Origin: Desmodesmus armatus
Taxonomy: Eukaryota > Chlorophyta > Chlorophyceae > Sphaeropleales > Scenedesmaceae
Reading direction: 5' to 3'
Assembly (NCBI GenBank): GCA_007449985.2
Contig: VIIQ02000234.1
Span: 62,001 to 126,000 of the forward strand
DNA length: 64,000 bases
This document shows positions 21,719-34,938 of this stretch, one piece after another. The first letter of the stretch is position 1. Every line of letters begins with the position of its first letter. The translations under genes were made by a program, and so were the position numbers. A model generated the notes under the pieces. That model saw only the letters and a list, made by a program, of their open reading frames with translations, searched no databases and was not told the origin of the DNA.

Positions 21719-24371
21719 CAGACTGTGTGCCGCTGCTGCTTTGTGTTGCCTCTGCCAGCTTGGCAGCTATGGGTGCTGAATACGCATGACCGCACTTCTG
21801 TCAGCACTGCCGTATACTGAGCACCACCGGGATGGCTCCATAGACGCCTGACAGATTGGGCCGTTCAAACAGCGGCCGTTACTGACTCATTCGCTCGAAA
21901 TCAAAAGCTGTCAGCTTCCATTCAGAGTGCTTCAATGGTTCTCGACATCTTGGTTTTCTGTATGTTCTGCTAACGTTCTTAATTTGACTCTCATCGAGGA
22001 ACATCAGCACTTCTGTACTGCTCGCCATCACCACTGAACATCATCATCAGTGCTCATGAGCACCCGTGATCACCCAGTCTAGACTCTGGGTACATATCTG
22101 CACCTGCCCAACGATTTGAATTTTCCCTTCTTAGTGCAACACCAACGATTGACTCCCTCAAAAGTGATGTCTTTGACAACCTTGGGCGCTGGCCCCATCC
22201 AGCAGTTCAGGAGGCAGCGGCAGCACAAGTAAGACAAGCTGCAGAGGTGCATCAAAATGTATACATTGACACCACATTGATGTCTTTGGACCAACCAAGG
22301 CCCTGCAGGGTGATGTGATGGCCTCGCAAAGAGTGTTGCAGCTGCAGTGTGGGCGTCACCTGGTGTGGGATCACCTCTCTCAATCTTTTTGAAGTGGTGG
22401 CCAACGCAGCCATACAGAATGTTACATCTTTCGTAGCCAGCAACCACGCAAGATACAACAGATGCACATACACAACAACAGATACAACCCTTTCACTTTT
22501 GTCTAACAATGGTTGTCTGCAAGCACCCTGAGGTCGGCGGCAGCATCAGCCCGCTTGACATCACCCTTAACTTAACTGCTGAGCACACTGCAGCCCTATT
22601 TCAGAGCACGGTCCCACAAGTATCCATACAAGCAACCTTGGTGCAGAACATATCCATCAGCCTCGGGGCGCTGAACTTGGGCTTCATGTCTCAGAAGTCA
22701 TCATGACCTAATTATGCCAATGCAGCACTTGCCATGGTGGGTTGGGTCACTGTAAACATGCTGGTTAGCCACACTGCCAAATTCAGCCCACACTACCCCA
22801 CACTTCTGCCATGTCGATCAACATTGGTCACACATGATCAGTGACGCGGCGCCAGCACCTCCCCGCTGCCAGTTGTGGCAAAAAGTGCGCGCTTCAAGCT
22901 AAGCATTAACTGCATGCTACGATGTATGCGCCAACTCCAATCCACCTTGCAGGTTGATGGGGCCGCTTTCAAAGCGTCAGTAGGCAATGCCTCAGTGTCA
23001 GGTTGTGCATACAATGGGCTTGCAGCAACAAACAGCGTCTGCAAATCCCGGTCCAATGGAGGTCTGTCATGAGCACGGCCTGCTGAAGAGGGTCTTTTAG
23101 GCCCCCTTGGACACTCTTGGCACGTTGCTCCCATTCTTGCAGCAGGTCAAACCACCACAAGAAGTACCTGTTTCCACCCACGGTGGCACGTGTGGCGGCC
23201 ATCTCTGTGGTTCACTTGTCTATCAAACACTGCCCATATTCCCCACAACAAACACCACCAGCAGCCTGTTCGCAGACTTGCTCCCGCATGTGTTGCAAAA
23301 CAGCCAGACTCTGTGACAGCTACTAGCTTCTGAGAAGCCAGCAAAAACCTCACCAGTGATATACTCGTCTACAACAAGCATCAACTACTTATTAGTGGAT
23401 GGCTGACATGAGCTCTTGAGCTTCATAGCTAAAGCTGAACCTTGTAACAGTAACAGTAACATTGAGAAGGTACACCATAACCCGGTTATATCAGCCACGC
23501 TCGCCCCAAACTGGTTGAGCATGGCAAGCTGCCATACATGTGCCAGGTCCAGTGCACTGCATTGCCATGATGACACATCTCCCTTGCCACCCTCATTCCT
23601 ATTGCAACACTTCTGACACAGCTGATAATGCACTGCGAGTATGAGTCATACCAACTGATGTTTGTCAAAACCACCACTAAGCAAGGCTTCAACCTGAGCA
23701 GGATCAGGCAAGCACGTTGGTACAAACTGGCAGGTGTATGCCACCTGTTGCGCCGTCTCCATGCCCACAGTCCAAAAGATCCAAATTCAGGTTCAGCAGA
23801 CGACAGCGCAGGCCATGGCTAGACACCTTCATGTTGCAGAGAGCCCACGGTTTAGTGGGCCCCAATGCTCGTATAGCCCTTCATGGCATCGCCATCACTG
23901 CAGTGCCGTCCAACATTCAATCTAGCCTGAAATCAGTCAAAAGCCAGGCGTTTTGCGATCTTACCAACACATGGCATGCGCTGTCAGACAGCACTGCTGT
24001 CAGTCAGTGATTCTACTGCTACTGCTACTACTAAACTGGGTCAGGGCCACGCCTGACTGCCCTTTCAGGATCCAAGCTGGGCTCACAGGGCTGAAACCAC
24101 AGACAAGGGCCACTGTGGGCTCGGAGCCCACCTCAAAACTTGAGGGGCAGACAACCCACCACGGCTCCAACCATCACACCTAGCCCAGCGCAATTCACAC
24201 TTCATCCAAAAGGCCATCTGGCAACAGTCAGCCGCATTGGCTAACGCAGCGACCACAATGACTTCAATGCCAGATGCATCCAACCCACTATCACTCAGAG
24301 CCTCCAACAACTGTGCAAGCCTTGCTTAGCACTCTCCTCAGGATGGCATGTACCGGTTTTCCGAGCCCCCT
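21719..24371. other. Region with coding-like fragments but no defensible gene
   Basis: The minus strand has short protein-like fragments (for example near 22,450: ATKDVTFCMAALATTSKRL; near 22,100-22,200: VVKDITFEGVNRW) broken by stops and frame changes. A segment at 23,390-23,430 resembles exon 7 of the nine-exon gene. I think this is decayed mobile or duplicated DNA. No start, splice chain or domain could be assembled. Confidence 0.35.
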
Positions 24372-25745
24372 TCACGGGTGATAGTCTCCGGCGGTGTGAT
24401 TGCTACGGTGGCGGCCGCTCCGGTGTGGTACACGTGGCCCGGCGGTGCCGTTGCTGCGGCTTGGGAGCTGCTCAACCCAGTAGCACACTTTCCCTGCATA
24501 CGAGCCTGCGCTCAGGTCGTGGCCTTCCGCCAAGTTCAGCGTCTGTGGGTAGACTTCGGTGATGCAGCCTTCCTTGCTTGCGGACGCAGTCCAGCACGAC
24601 CTGTCAATGTTCTCGTAACACGCCAGGGTGGCCGGATTTACGGGCGCAAAGACGTCCACGTCGCTGCCTACAGCAGGCTCCGTGTCAGTGAAGCTCCAAA
24701 GGGCTTTTGCGTGATTACACAACCCACCGACGGTTGGTACCGGCGTGTCGCCGCTGTCCTGCACGGCCTTGAAGATCGCGTTCGTGATGTCCGCTGATGA
24801 CTGCCACAACGCATTAGACTGCCATTGGTAGTCCGCGGCCGTGGGTTCGCCGCTCAGCATCGCGATGGTTGAGCACATCAGCCGAACGCCATCAGCCGAA
24901 AGAGGATCGGTGGGGTGGCCCTGCCTCATAGAAGGCAAGGGTCCGCCGCTGTAGTAAGGAACCTCATCTAATAGTGTCGCGAAGCTGTCCTGCGCTCCGT
25001 CCATACATGCCTCGAAGCTTGTCGTCCCTAGGGCCGCTTTGGCCAAGCGCAGCATCTGGAAGAGGCCGTGGAAGGTGATATGGTTGAGGAAGCCGTTTGT
25101 GCTCTGGTCCATAAGCATCCCCACGACAATAGAAGCTCCCAACAGGACGCCGGCGCTCTCCTCGTACGTGTTGATCTGTTGGGCAGGGACAGCAGCAGCA
25201 ACGCAGCAGTTCAAACGTTACAGGGTGTGCCGTGCATGGCATCATCATAAACCAAGATTGCCGACAGACACCAAGATTGGCTTGACAGACACCCACCGAG
25301 TGCAACAGCAGCAGTTGTATGTCAAAGATCCATCTGGAAGGCCAGTGGCATGAGCGCTCTTGAGCTTCAAAAGCTACAGGTGAAACAGTGATGCGATATT
25401 TCTTTCCTGCCGTTCGTTTGCAGCGTAGCTGCTTGATTACGGTGTAATACTTCTTCTTCTTCTTCTAGGTGTAACAGTGATTGTTTGAACAGAACTGTAG
25501 GGGTCAGCACTGCTGCTGACAGCACTCACCGCTGGTGTGCAGTCGATGCGCCTCTCAAGCAGGGGGTCCCAGAGGTAGCCTCTCGCAGGGCAGTAGGTCG
25601 GGATCATGGCGAGCAGCAAGGCAGGGGTCTCGTACGCGCACTCCCCCACCCCTATGCTGTCAGGGCCTGTGTTCCAGGTCTGGAGGTCCCTGATAAATCT
25701 GCTAAGCACCTGCGAAAGAGTCTGTTCCACGGTGCGGGACTGCAT
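24372..25745 (-). CDS. Unrecognised protein, two exons, Cys-containing
   Basis: Exon 25745-25530 (ATG, ends GCG/GTGAGT) joins 25175-24372 (after CAACAG) in phase 0, for about 339 residues. The codons are strongly protein-like, with scattered Cys (GECAYE, EACMDG, GGLCNHA, LACYENIDRSCW, KEGCITE), suggesting a folded, perhaps disulfide-bonded or extracellular protein. The 3' end is uncertain: after KVCYW another frame reads APPGHVYHTGAAATVAI and stops near 24,333, so a small intron or frameshift is possible. An upstream exon is also possible, because no signal peptide follows the ATG. No family recognised. Confidence 0.6.
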
Positions 25746-27336
25746 TGCCAGGACTTCCGGTACCACAATGTTTGATTTTGAGTGAGGAGAAGAGAGCTAA
25801 CGATGTCAGGTCATGTTCGTTGATGATACAGCACCAGGTTTAGGCAACTGGTTGCAGTGAGTTGCACGTGCAAGTGTCCCGGAGGGACCCCCTACCCTGC
25901 AAGCAGGGCTGGCAGGCTAGTCCAACGGGTTACACGCATAGCAAGACTGCACAATATTGAGGTGCAGAGGTGCAGCCTGCAAGTAACTAAAGTGGGTTGC
26001 ATGATATCATCCTTGCTTTGAGGTTGACACATAGATGTGCTTAGTAAGCCTTGTGCTGCCAGCCATTTGCACACTGTTGCAACTGCTCATGAGTCGCGAC
26101 TAGTCCCAGTACTGGACACATGCCGCATCGTATGAGTGTTTTCTGGGCTAGGGTTGGCTGGGCGTAGCACTTTTGCAGCCTTGCCTTGTGCAGCATACCA
26201 ACATGCAGCAGAGCTGCAAAGTGTCCGCGTGAAGATATTGTTCTCACTCACGCTGTGGCAACTCACAATAGCATAGTCAAAACCTGGGAGAACTGTCATC
26301 GGCCAGGTTGTGCCTATCTACGTGTCATTTAGGCTCTGATTGATGTGTAACCCATCACCAACGATTGGCTGTATGCTATGCTGTGGTGGGTACCGTACAG
26401 CGCTGTGTGGGTACCGTACAGTGCTGTGGTATGGTGTGGAAGCTCTAGTGGCTTGTGTTGTGATAATATTGGAGAGGCTGAAGCTGCTGTGTGCTGGTGG
26501 CTTGTGTGTAAAGTTGTGGTGGCTATTTTGTGGCAACTGGTTGACACACATGCCATGAGTTTCAGCATCTCGTCGCCTGGACCCGCAGCCCAACAGCAGC
26601 AAGATTGTTGGGTGTGTTGCTGCCAGCAGAGGACGGATAGTGATTGATACGTCAACCACTTGGCCCCATGCCGCGCAGATTGTGATGACTGCAGGTGGCA
26701 GCTGTGAAGGGGCATGCCGCGCAGGAGCCATTGAGCGACCAGGCTCACGACAAGGAGATCTCTGCCATTTTCAAATCTCCCGACCTTTGGCGCAGGATGG
26801 CACGCAACACCATAGTACACACGCACAGTCAAGACCATGCTGAATGGGTAGCACAGGGACGCTGTGCGGAGGGTGCTGGGCAGCCCCGTCTTGCATTTGC
26901 AGGACTCCTGTTTGAAACATGCAGCCATACAACACAAGCAACCCAGCGGGAGCGATGGCATACAATGGCGGCAACTACTGATACAGCTCAAGTAACTGCG
27001 AGCGAATGCTTATCATGCCCTGCTGGGATTGCAGCAGCAGGTATGGGAACACAGTCTGGACGAATTGCTGGGCATCACCAACTTGGCACACAACACCATG
27101 ATTGCAAGAGCTGCCTGCATAATCAACATCACAAACTGGCAGTATACAAAACATTGTACAAATGAGGGCCCAAGACTTGGGCAGCAGCAACAACATGGGA
27201 TGCAAGAGTCTGCAAGGAAGATGCATGTGCCGGCGTCATGCCAATCTGTTGCAAGCCTTCGGTTGAGGAAGCCTTCCACAGTGACATGCAGATGTGCAAC
27301 GACAACACGCCACAGCGGCTGTGTATGATAAGTGGT

Positions 27337-29417
27337 CTACTGCAACGTCTGCACCACGGTGCTGTGCACAGGGTCTGCCAAGTGCTCCATAAGCAGCGTG
27401 ATGGGGCCCTTGCCAGTCAACACCGCCGCCAGGAAGCAGCCAACAAAAGACACCCTGCAGGAACAGCATCACACAGAACAAGCAAAGACTGCCGGTGAGA
27501 GTGGTGCGGAGTGCTGAGACCGTGGCATGCTGCCGTGCACAGTGACCGGGCATGAAGCCGCTAAATGTGCGATGCAGGCAGTCCCTGTGACAGCAACATC
27601 AAGACTTCATCCGACTGTACAGTCAGCACCCAGCATGCTGGTCGTTCAGGACATCCTCCCCACAGGCAAAAGCAGCCCACTTTGATCAAGCCAGTGTGCA
27701 TGGCGTGTCATGATACACCTACATTGCCAGGCGCCCGTTGCGCAGCTCCCGTGACTTCATCTCCATTAGTTCCACCTGCGTCATCTCACGCTGCTCAAAC
27801 CACCAGCCACCAGCCAGCCAACCAGTGATGCCACCCAGCCAGGGAGCAAACACACCAAAGCCTGGCAGCGCCTCCGGCTCCCCAGGCTTGGAGGACACGG
27901 TCTTGGGCCGCGTGAAGCCCAGCACATCAAACTTCTTGCCTGCAGGACAAAAGGCATGCAGGAACCATGCATGTCACGCGCCTGAAGCACTTGACCGACC
28001 CTGCGTGCTGACAGCTGCACCAGCACCTTGCTGGGGACGCTGTGACAGATGCTGTGTCCTCACATTGCAAGCTGTCAGCCAGTTGCACTGCCGCTTGTGC
28101 ATGCCGCTGCGACACATGGCAGTTGGCTTTTCATGGCAGTCCATCCCACCTGGGTATGCTCTCTTCTCAAAGTCCTCCTCGTCCCACAGTGCAGCCAGGC
28201 GGTAGGTCTCAATGAAGGCGAGGCCCACCAGCAACACAACACCCCACGGCGCCAGCACAGCCCAGCTGGCCTGCAGGCACACGCCCACCATGAGGGTGAC
28301 CAGGCAACTCAATCACACCACGGCAAACATATGGACTTACAAGCTGTGCTGTACTTCGTTGCTGTGCAATGAAACTACACACTACATGCAGGTGATGGGC
28401 CACCATGTGAGCCGCCTGTGATGAGTCATGTCACACCGCACCAGCGGCAAAAGATGCCACTGCACTTGATGCACAGAATTCTGGAACAAATCCTGGCAGC
28501 CCCCAGCCGCTGTACAAGTGCAGCCAAGCAGACGGCACGCACACAGCGCGATGCAAGGAAACCGCATGCATGCCTGCGCACCTCCTTTAGCGGGAAGGGT
28601 GAGCCTGACACATCGCTCAGCAGGAGTGACATGACACCCAGCATGGCCCAGCGTGCATGAATCACTTCAGCCTCCCTGCAGGCAAGGCAAGGCATGGCAC
28701 ATGCATTGCAACGCTGGGCACTGGCTGCTTCAGCTAGCAGGTGATCTCTGGGGTCAGACCCAACTGCTTGTTGTGTTTCAGTTTGTCCTGCAGGAGTGAC
28801 ACAGCGTCACTGATATGGTGCAGGACAACAGTGGGCACGGTCCTGGTCGTCACCTGATCCGGTTGAAGGTCTTTGCATCCCTCTCCCGCATCTTGAACAC
28901 ATCCCAGCCAGAGTCCCTGCAGCCAGCAGCACACCATCACTGCACTCCAAAATGTGCTGATGTGCATGAACCATCAACAAAGAAGCCGTGCAACTTGCAC
29001 TGTGCAGAAAACTGATTGCATCGCCTCTTCTGCGCGTACAGCATTCATGACAGCTGCCTGGCAGTTCACTTACCCCGGCAACCGCTGCATCCACCAGTAT
29101 GCACTGCTGCTGTCGGCTTGCTGTGGGCTGTTGCTGCTGCTGTTGCTGCCCTGCTGCACGCGCTTGGTCGGTATGCTTTTACTGCTGCTGCTGGGGCTGC
29201 TGGGGCTGCTGCTGCCGCCGACACCCTTCTGTTGTGTGGCTCTGCGCTTTACAAGTGTGGTGCGTCTGCTTGGTTGCAAATTCCGCCTGCTGCTGTGCCT
29301 GGTCATCCCAGGCTGCTGACGTAGGGACCTTCTGAGGTGTTGCGGACTGTCATTGTGGCCATGGGATGATGCAAGGCACTGCAGACCCACAGAGGTGGGC
29401 CGCTGTGCCAGCTGCAT
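27337..29417 (-). CDS. Divergent light-harvesting chlorophyll-binding (LHC) family protein
   Basis: Exons 29417-29074, 28916-28854, 28675-28582, 28270-28150, 27939-27723 and 27454-27337 join in phase to give 318 residues. A ~100-residue Arg/Ser/Gln-rich transit peptide precedes LPGDSGWDVF. Helix 1 REAEVIHARWAMLG has the Glu, His and Arg ligand/ion-pair residues. Helix 2 contains FIETYRLA (Glu, Arg). YPGGKKFDVLGF is the usual loop. Helix 3 MKSRELRNGRLAM has Glu, Asn and Arg, followed by TGKGPITLLMEHLADP with the conserved His. The Gln usual in helix 3 is replaced (FLAAVLTG). A ~45-residue insert before helix 3, including a hydrophobic PWLGGITGWLAGGWW stretch, is unusual. It should bind pigments in the thylakoid membrane, perhaps in a regulatory role. 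It is head to head with NYC1. Confidence 0.9.
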
Positions 29418-29796
29418 TCTGTGGTTGCTGTTGATGATAAACAGCTGGACAAAAGACGAGCATGAAGCCCAAAGGTTACGTAGTGTGGTTCAGGAAAGCA
29501 ATCAAAGAGGCTCATGTGCTACAATGGGGACTGCAAGCAGACCTGCGAGTCAGAATTACTCATGGTGATCACACGTCACAAGCTGACAAGGAAAGCCCCG
29601 ACCGCTGTGTGCAGGGTGACAATTATGGTGTTGCTGTCTCCTTGCTTTTCACTGACAGCCTCTGTCTCCTGCTGCTTGCAGCGTTACGCTTTCTGTTGTG
29701 TGGCCTGTGATCGCTGTTCCCTGTCGTTCATCAACAGGCTGCCAAGCCAAGTAGGGACTCGCTTTGGGCCTGTTATACTCCAACACTCAAAACAAG
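29418..29796. promoter_or_regulatory. Divergent promoter region between LHC protein and NYC1
   Basis: Only 379 bp separate the LHC start codon (minus) from the NYC1 start codon (plus), so both 5'UTRs and promoters must lie here or overlap the genes. No clear TATA box was found. I infer shared regulation from the spacing and the related functions. Confidence 0.55.
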
Positions 29797-32310
29797 ATGC
29801 TGCACCACCGGCACACGCCAGCAGCAGCAAGAGACACCAAGCACTCAACAACAGCAGCACCAACCCACAGCAAGCTTCACCCTCTGGGCCTTCCAGGCTT
29901 GTCTGCCAGGCGCCAAAGGAGCTGTTTGCTGCGCTGTCAGCCTCCGCACCATCAGCTGCCGCCCCTGGCTCAGGAGCCTCTGCCCCAGACCAGCTCCCCA
30001 GCACAGCAGACTGGTGTTCCAGCACCAGCTGTGGCGCGCTCAATCCTGGCACGCAGGAGTGTTGTGGATGACGATGCTTTACACAGGCCTGTAGGCCTGG
30101 TGCTGTTCGGTGCCTACGTGCTGGGCTCAGCAGCGAGCGTTGTTGGTAAGCGCGGATGGACACCCCAGTGGGCACAGCAGCTGGCAGGGGCTGCTGGCAC
30201 CTGAAGGGGGCACCAGGCTCCTTTCCTGCTTTGCAGTTCTCCATCTTTGCAGCTCTCATCTTCTGGGGTGGTAGGCCTTGCAATTGTGAGGCTGCACATC
30301 CGCTGCAGATGGCCTTCCAGATGCTGGTGTTACCTGAGGCACTTACTGTATGCACCTTCCCTCCCGCCCCCCTGTCCTGCAGGCCTGCCAGGCCCTGCAT
30401 GGCTGCCAGCCGTCACTGGTGCAGTGATCGGCAGCATCTTTGCCACCGTCAACCGCTACTGCACCGCCCGCCTGTGGCGGCCACCTGCCTCGCCGCTCAA
30501 CATTGTGGTCACCGGTAGCACCCGCGGCCTTGGCAAGGCCTTGGCTCGCGAGTTCCTGGCGCACGGGGACTCTGTTGTCATTACAGGCAGGAGCCCTGAG
30601 GCTGTTGCACAGTCCATCAGAGAGGTCAAGCAGGAGCTTGCAGGGTTTGGGCTGTCTTCAGTCGATGCTGGGTCGCTCTCACGCCGCAAGGGCTCTCGGC
30701 AGCAGGGGCTGCAGCGGCCTGCAGATGTTGCTGCTGGTGCCGGCAGCGACGATGTGAGTGGATGTGGTCCACAGATATACGGTGTGGTGTGTGATGTCAC
30801 CAAGGCACAGGATGTGGCCAACCTGGCAGCTGAGGCACAGGTGAGGCTGTGCTGAGCATGGCGGGAAACATGCTCAGCAGCCTGCTGGATCTTGTACTTC
30901 CTGCATGCACGGTTGCATGCTGACACAAACGGGGTGCAACTGCACGTTCGTGTCTAAGCAACTGAGGAACATCTGCATCTTTTTGCACTTGTAATCTTGA
31001 GCGTCTGCGTTGCGCATATCCTGCGCTTGCCCTGCCTGTCCTGCAGGCGCTGCTGGGATCCGTGGACGTGTGGATCTGCAACGCCGGCTATTCTGGCAGC
31101 TTCAAGCCCTTCCTGGACGCTGAGCCCGCCACCCTGGAGGCCGTGGTGCGCACCAACCTGCTGGGCACGTTGCTGTGCGCACGGGAGGCGGGGCGCCTCA
31201 TGTTGCAGCAGCAGCTGGGCGGACACGTCTTCATCATGGACGGCGCAGGCGCTGATGGGAGTGCCACACCACAGTACGCTGCTTACGGTGAGGCATCTGG
31301 GCATGCCTGTGACGAGGCGTCCTGTTAGTCGATCTTGCGTTTCCAGTCAGTGCTTGGGCAGGCATGTTTGTTGCCATCCGGCAGCAGAAGTGAGCTCGTC
31401 CTACAGTACATCGTATCTCCAGCAAACAGGTGCTTGGAATGTTGGCAGACGTACCTGCATGCATGGCTTCCGTACTGCAGTGCCAAGGCTGCGCTGAGCG
31501 TGTGGTGTACTGCCGTATGCCTCCTGTCCTGCAGGTGCCACTAAGGCTGCCTTTCCCCAGCTTGCAGCCACCCTGGGCCGTGAGCTAGACGGCACACATG
31601 TGGGCGTGCACGTCCTGTCCCCTGGCATGATGATCACAGAGCTGCTGCTTGAGGGAGCCACGTCCGCCAACAAGCAGGCCTTCAACATCCTGTGCGAGCA
31701 TCCGGAGACTGTGGCGGCGTTCCTGGTGCCGCGTGTGCGCTCTGCTGTCTCATGCGGCCTCAACGGCACCTACACAAAGTGAGTAGGAGGGGCGTCAAAG
31801 CGGCTGCCTCCATTGCTGTCAGCATGGTGCAGGCACAGGCTGGTGATCTGAAGCGAAAGCAGACTAGGAGACATGTTTTGAATTGGGAGCAGCACCGATC
31901 AGTGCAACAGGACTCCGCATGCACCGGTACCAGCTGGCCAGCAACATTTTTTTGCTAACACAGCTGCAAGGGTCAGCTGTGTGCATCTCTGTCGCCTGTG
32001 TCCTGATGCTGATGCTGCCCCTCTCCTGCATCCGTTTCCCAGGTACCTGACCCCAGCCGGCGCCGTGTTCCGCCTGCTCACCGCCCCCGCTCGCCTCGGC
32101 CGCTTCTTTGACTCGTCTGGCAACCCTGTGTTTGCCCCCGAGCACGAACGCATCCTGGGCAAGGGAGCCAAGGCCACGGCTCGGCGGCAGGCCCTCGCGC
32201 GTGCACGCACCAGTAGCCTGGGCATGGCCTACAGCCTCAGCCTGGCCTGCAGCTTCGTGGTGATGGCGGCCATGCAGGGAGGGTATGCCTCAGCCTTCAC
32301 AGGCCACTAG
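29797..32310 (+). CDS. NYC1: Chlorophyll(ide) b reductase, NYC1
   Basis: NYC1 reduces chlorophyll b to 7-hydroxymethyl chlorophyll a, the first step of chlorophyll b and LHC breakdown. Exons: 29797-30145, a micro-exon ending 30267, 30383-30840, 31047-31287, 31535-31778 and 32043-32310; ~525 residues. The micro-exon is 15 nt (start 30253) or, with a donor at 30142, 31 nt (start 30237); both keep frame. Features: transit peptide; membrane segment PVGLVLFGAYVLGSAASVV and a second from LPAVTGAVIGSIFATV; SDR cofactor motif NIVVTGSTRGLGKALA; CNAG; VFIMDGAGADGSATPQYAAYG; catalytic YGATK; SPGMMITELLLEG, typical of NYC1/NOL; a hydrophobic C-terminal segment. A Ser/Gln-rich insert interrupts the Rossmann fold before VVCDVTKAQD. 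NYC1 rather than NOL because of the N-terminal membrane segments. Confidence 0.92.
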
Positions 32311-34938
32311 GCTGTGTGGCCGGTGCGGCAGCTAGTGCTGCCTCTCTGGAGTGTCTCGGGCGGGGGTGTACTTGCCGTTGCAGCTTGGCAGCTGCTGCCA
32401 CTGCCTCTGTGCTTGTCATCACGGGCACACAAAATCGTGTGTTGTGCACCAAGCCTGGAGGTAACTACAGTTGTTGATTGGGGACGGTGAGGATCGGTTG
32501 CGGGCTAGTGCTTGTTGATTGGCATTTTGTGACGTTGTTGCTGTTCTACACAGCCCCTTGATGGGTTATACCGCCACATGGTGGTGGAGACTGTTGTGCT
32601 GCTGCCGCTCCGTCAGTCAGCCTGTACAATATCAGCATTTGCTCCACTTGTTCACTGCATTGCTGGTTGGTGGCGCGGCTGCCAAGTTTTGTTTGTGTTG
32701 GGCAGCATTTGTCCGCCACCATTGATTGATACCCTGTTCAGGCATGAATGCAGTCTATGCAGACGTGCCTCACCCAGAGCACGCCATGTTGGCCTGGGTG
32801 CAAGAGGCTGCCACACATCCTACCGCTTGATAACACCCCTTCAGCAGGGTCGCTGGCCTGGGCAGAATCTGCTGGGCTGTCTGCTGACGTGTTGGTATGA
32901 TGCATGGCTGCATGCAGACATACATGCGCATCTCTTTGAGCCAGCTGTGAGGCCACGCCTTGGCAAGGCGCTGGCTGGCGGTGTAGATGCCCAGTTCACC
33001 TCTTGGCTTCATTGTTGTACTTTGGCAGTGGCCCATTGTTGTACTTTGGCAGTGGCCTACACCTTGCAACCAAGAGCTGCCATGGCGGCGGGAACAAAGC
33101 TGTGTCAGACGTACTCATACTGCATCTGTGCACCAACAGGCTGTCAGCTGCTTGTGTGATGTGTCCTGTGTGTGTTTCAATGCAACATGCCCCAGACAAG
33201 TGCAGGGTTGCATGTGTGTGTCAGTCAAATCACATTGCATGCTGTGCAGTTGCTGTTTTTGTGCAGTCAGGATTGGAGTGTGGAATGATCCACACGCTGC
33301 TGGGGTTTGATGGTGTTGCTTATGCAACTAGAAGCTTGTTTTCCAGTCTTTGAATGCCTGCGTTGATGTTGTGTGGCTTGATGGTCCTTCAGCACCGCAT
33401 GGTCTGGCTGTTGTGGTTTCCCGGTCAGATGTTGCTGCTGCTGCTGCCGCAAGGCAGCTTGTCCATCACTGGGCCAGGCATGGCCGTCAGTGACAGGCTT
33501 ATGCTGATCAGCCATGAAGGTGGTGACCAGTTTGAGCAGCTTGTGGCCAGCATATATGCAGATGCTTAGTCTAGGGTGGTTTGGGAGCCGCTGAAGTGGC
33601 ATTGGTTGTGCATTTGTGCTGGCCGCTCGGTCGCTTGCTGCAGGGCGTTGTGCGGTGCGTTGTGTATGCTGGGTGTGCATTCGTGTGAAGTGGCGTCATT
33701 GTGCAGCTTGGTGCTTGCTCCTGCAAGCAATGTGGGCAAGTGCACTGAATGCGCAGGTTGTTGTGGCGTGTGGTATGTGCAGAGGATGTGCATGGTGTGT
33801 ATAGCTTGCCTCACCTACCCAGCAAAGCACATACAAAGCTTGTCCCAATATCTGGCGCAAATGGTATATGTGTGTTATCTTGGTGTTATGATTGTGTGCT
33901 TGTTGTGTGTGGGATGCCTTCCCAGCGCTGGCCGCATTGGGCAGCCAGGCGATTGCTGCGCGGCTGCGCAGGTGTCTGTCTGCTGATTAACAGATTAGGC
34001 TTGGTTGCATGCATCTTGCTTTGTGACATGTTGCTTGGCATGTTGGATATCCACGAAGTTGCTTGGGCTTTCTGAGGGCCCATGTGTACACTATCTATAT
34101 GCCTTCCCGCCTTGGGCCCCCCAGGCCTGGTGGGCTCTGCGTTCCTCCTTCTGTCGTGCTGCTTTGCTGCTTCTGCTTGCTGCCAAGTGTCAGCCTCCAC
34201 AGTTATGCGGCCTGATCTTGAATGTTTCATTGTGTTATTGTCCTTGGGCGTGGGTACTCAAGCACCGGTGCTTGGGGCATTGACGACCAGCACCCAGGCT
34301 GCGTGCCAGTCAGCTGATTGGTGTGTTGACTGCAGTGATCTGACTGCAGTATGTTTGTGCAGCCATGAGTTGCATGCTGACATCTGACGCAAGTCTGTAC
34401 AGACACATGTGTGTCGTAGCTTGGGGTATGTGGTCGCTTCACAACATTGCTGTAGCGAGGGTGTGTGGTCATGCATGGCGCAGACTGTTGACTGAGCCTG
34501 GCGCCGTCCAACATCTTTGCAAATCAGGAGTTTCAAGTGTGTTTTTGTGGGAGCTGGGGCACACCATGTGGCGCACATGTGCACATGGTGTGACGTGTTG
34601 CACCTCAGTCAGGGCGCTCAGCAAGTTTTGGTGTACGCATGATATCTATTAGGGGATGTCCCCCCTACGGCACCAGCACTTTGGCCAGGACACAAAGCTA
34701 TGTGGACCTGACCCTTTACATGTTGTGGTTCCTGTCCACAAAGCATGATGCACCACTGCCAGTTGGCGAATAGGTGCTGCAGGACTCACGTGTGGGCTGC
34801 CATGCAGTGACACCTCGCGCGTGTGCACTACAGCCCTTGTCAGTCGCAGACATTGCCCCTGTCCACTGCATGTGACACACTGTTATCATTAGTTGTTAGT
34901 ATAGAGTACTCAATATAACTAAAGATTGAGGCGCCAGG
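32311..34938. other. Intergenic region, 2.6 kb, no supported gene
   Basis: No splice-linked open frame or recognisable protein was found on either strand. It contains a 24-bp tandem pair, CATTGTTGTACTTTGGCAGT plus GGCC, at about 33,010-33,057. Confidence 0.5.
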
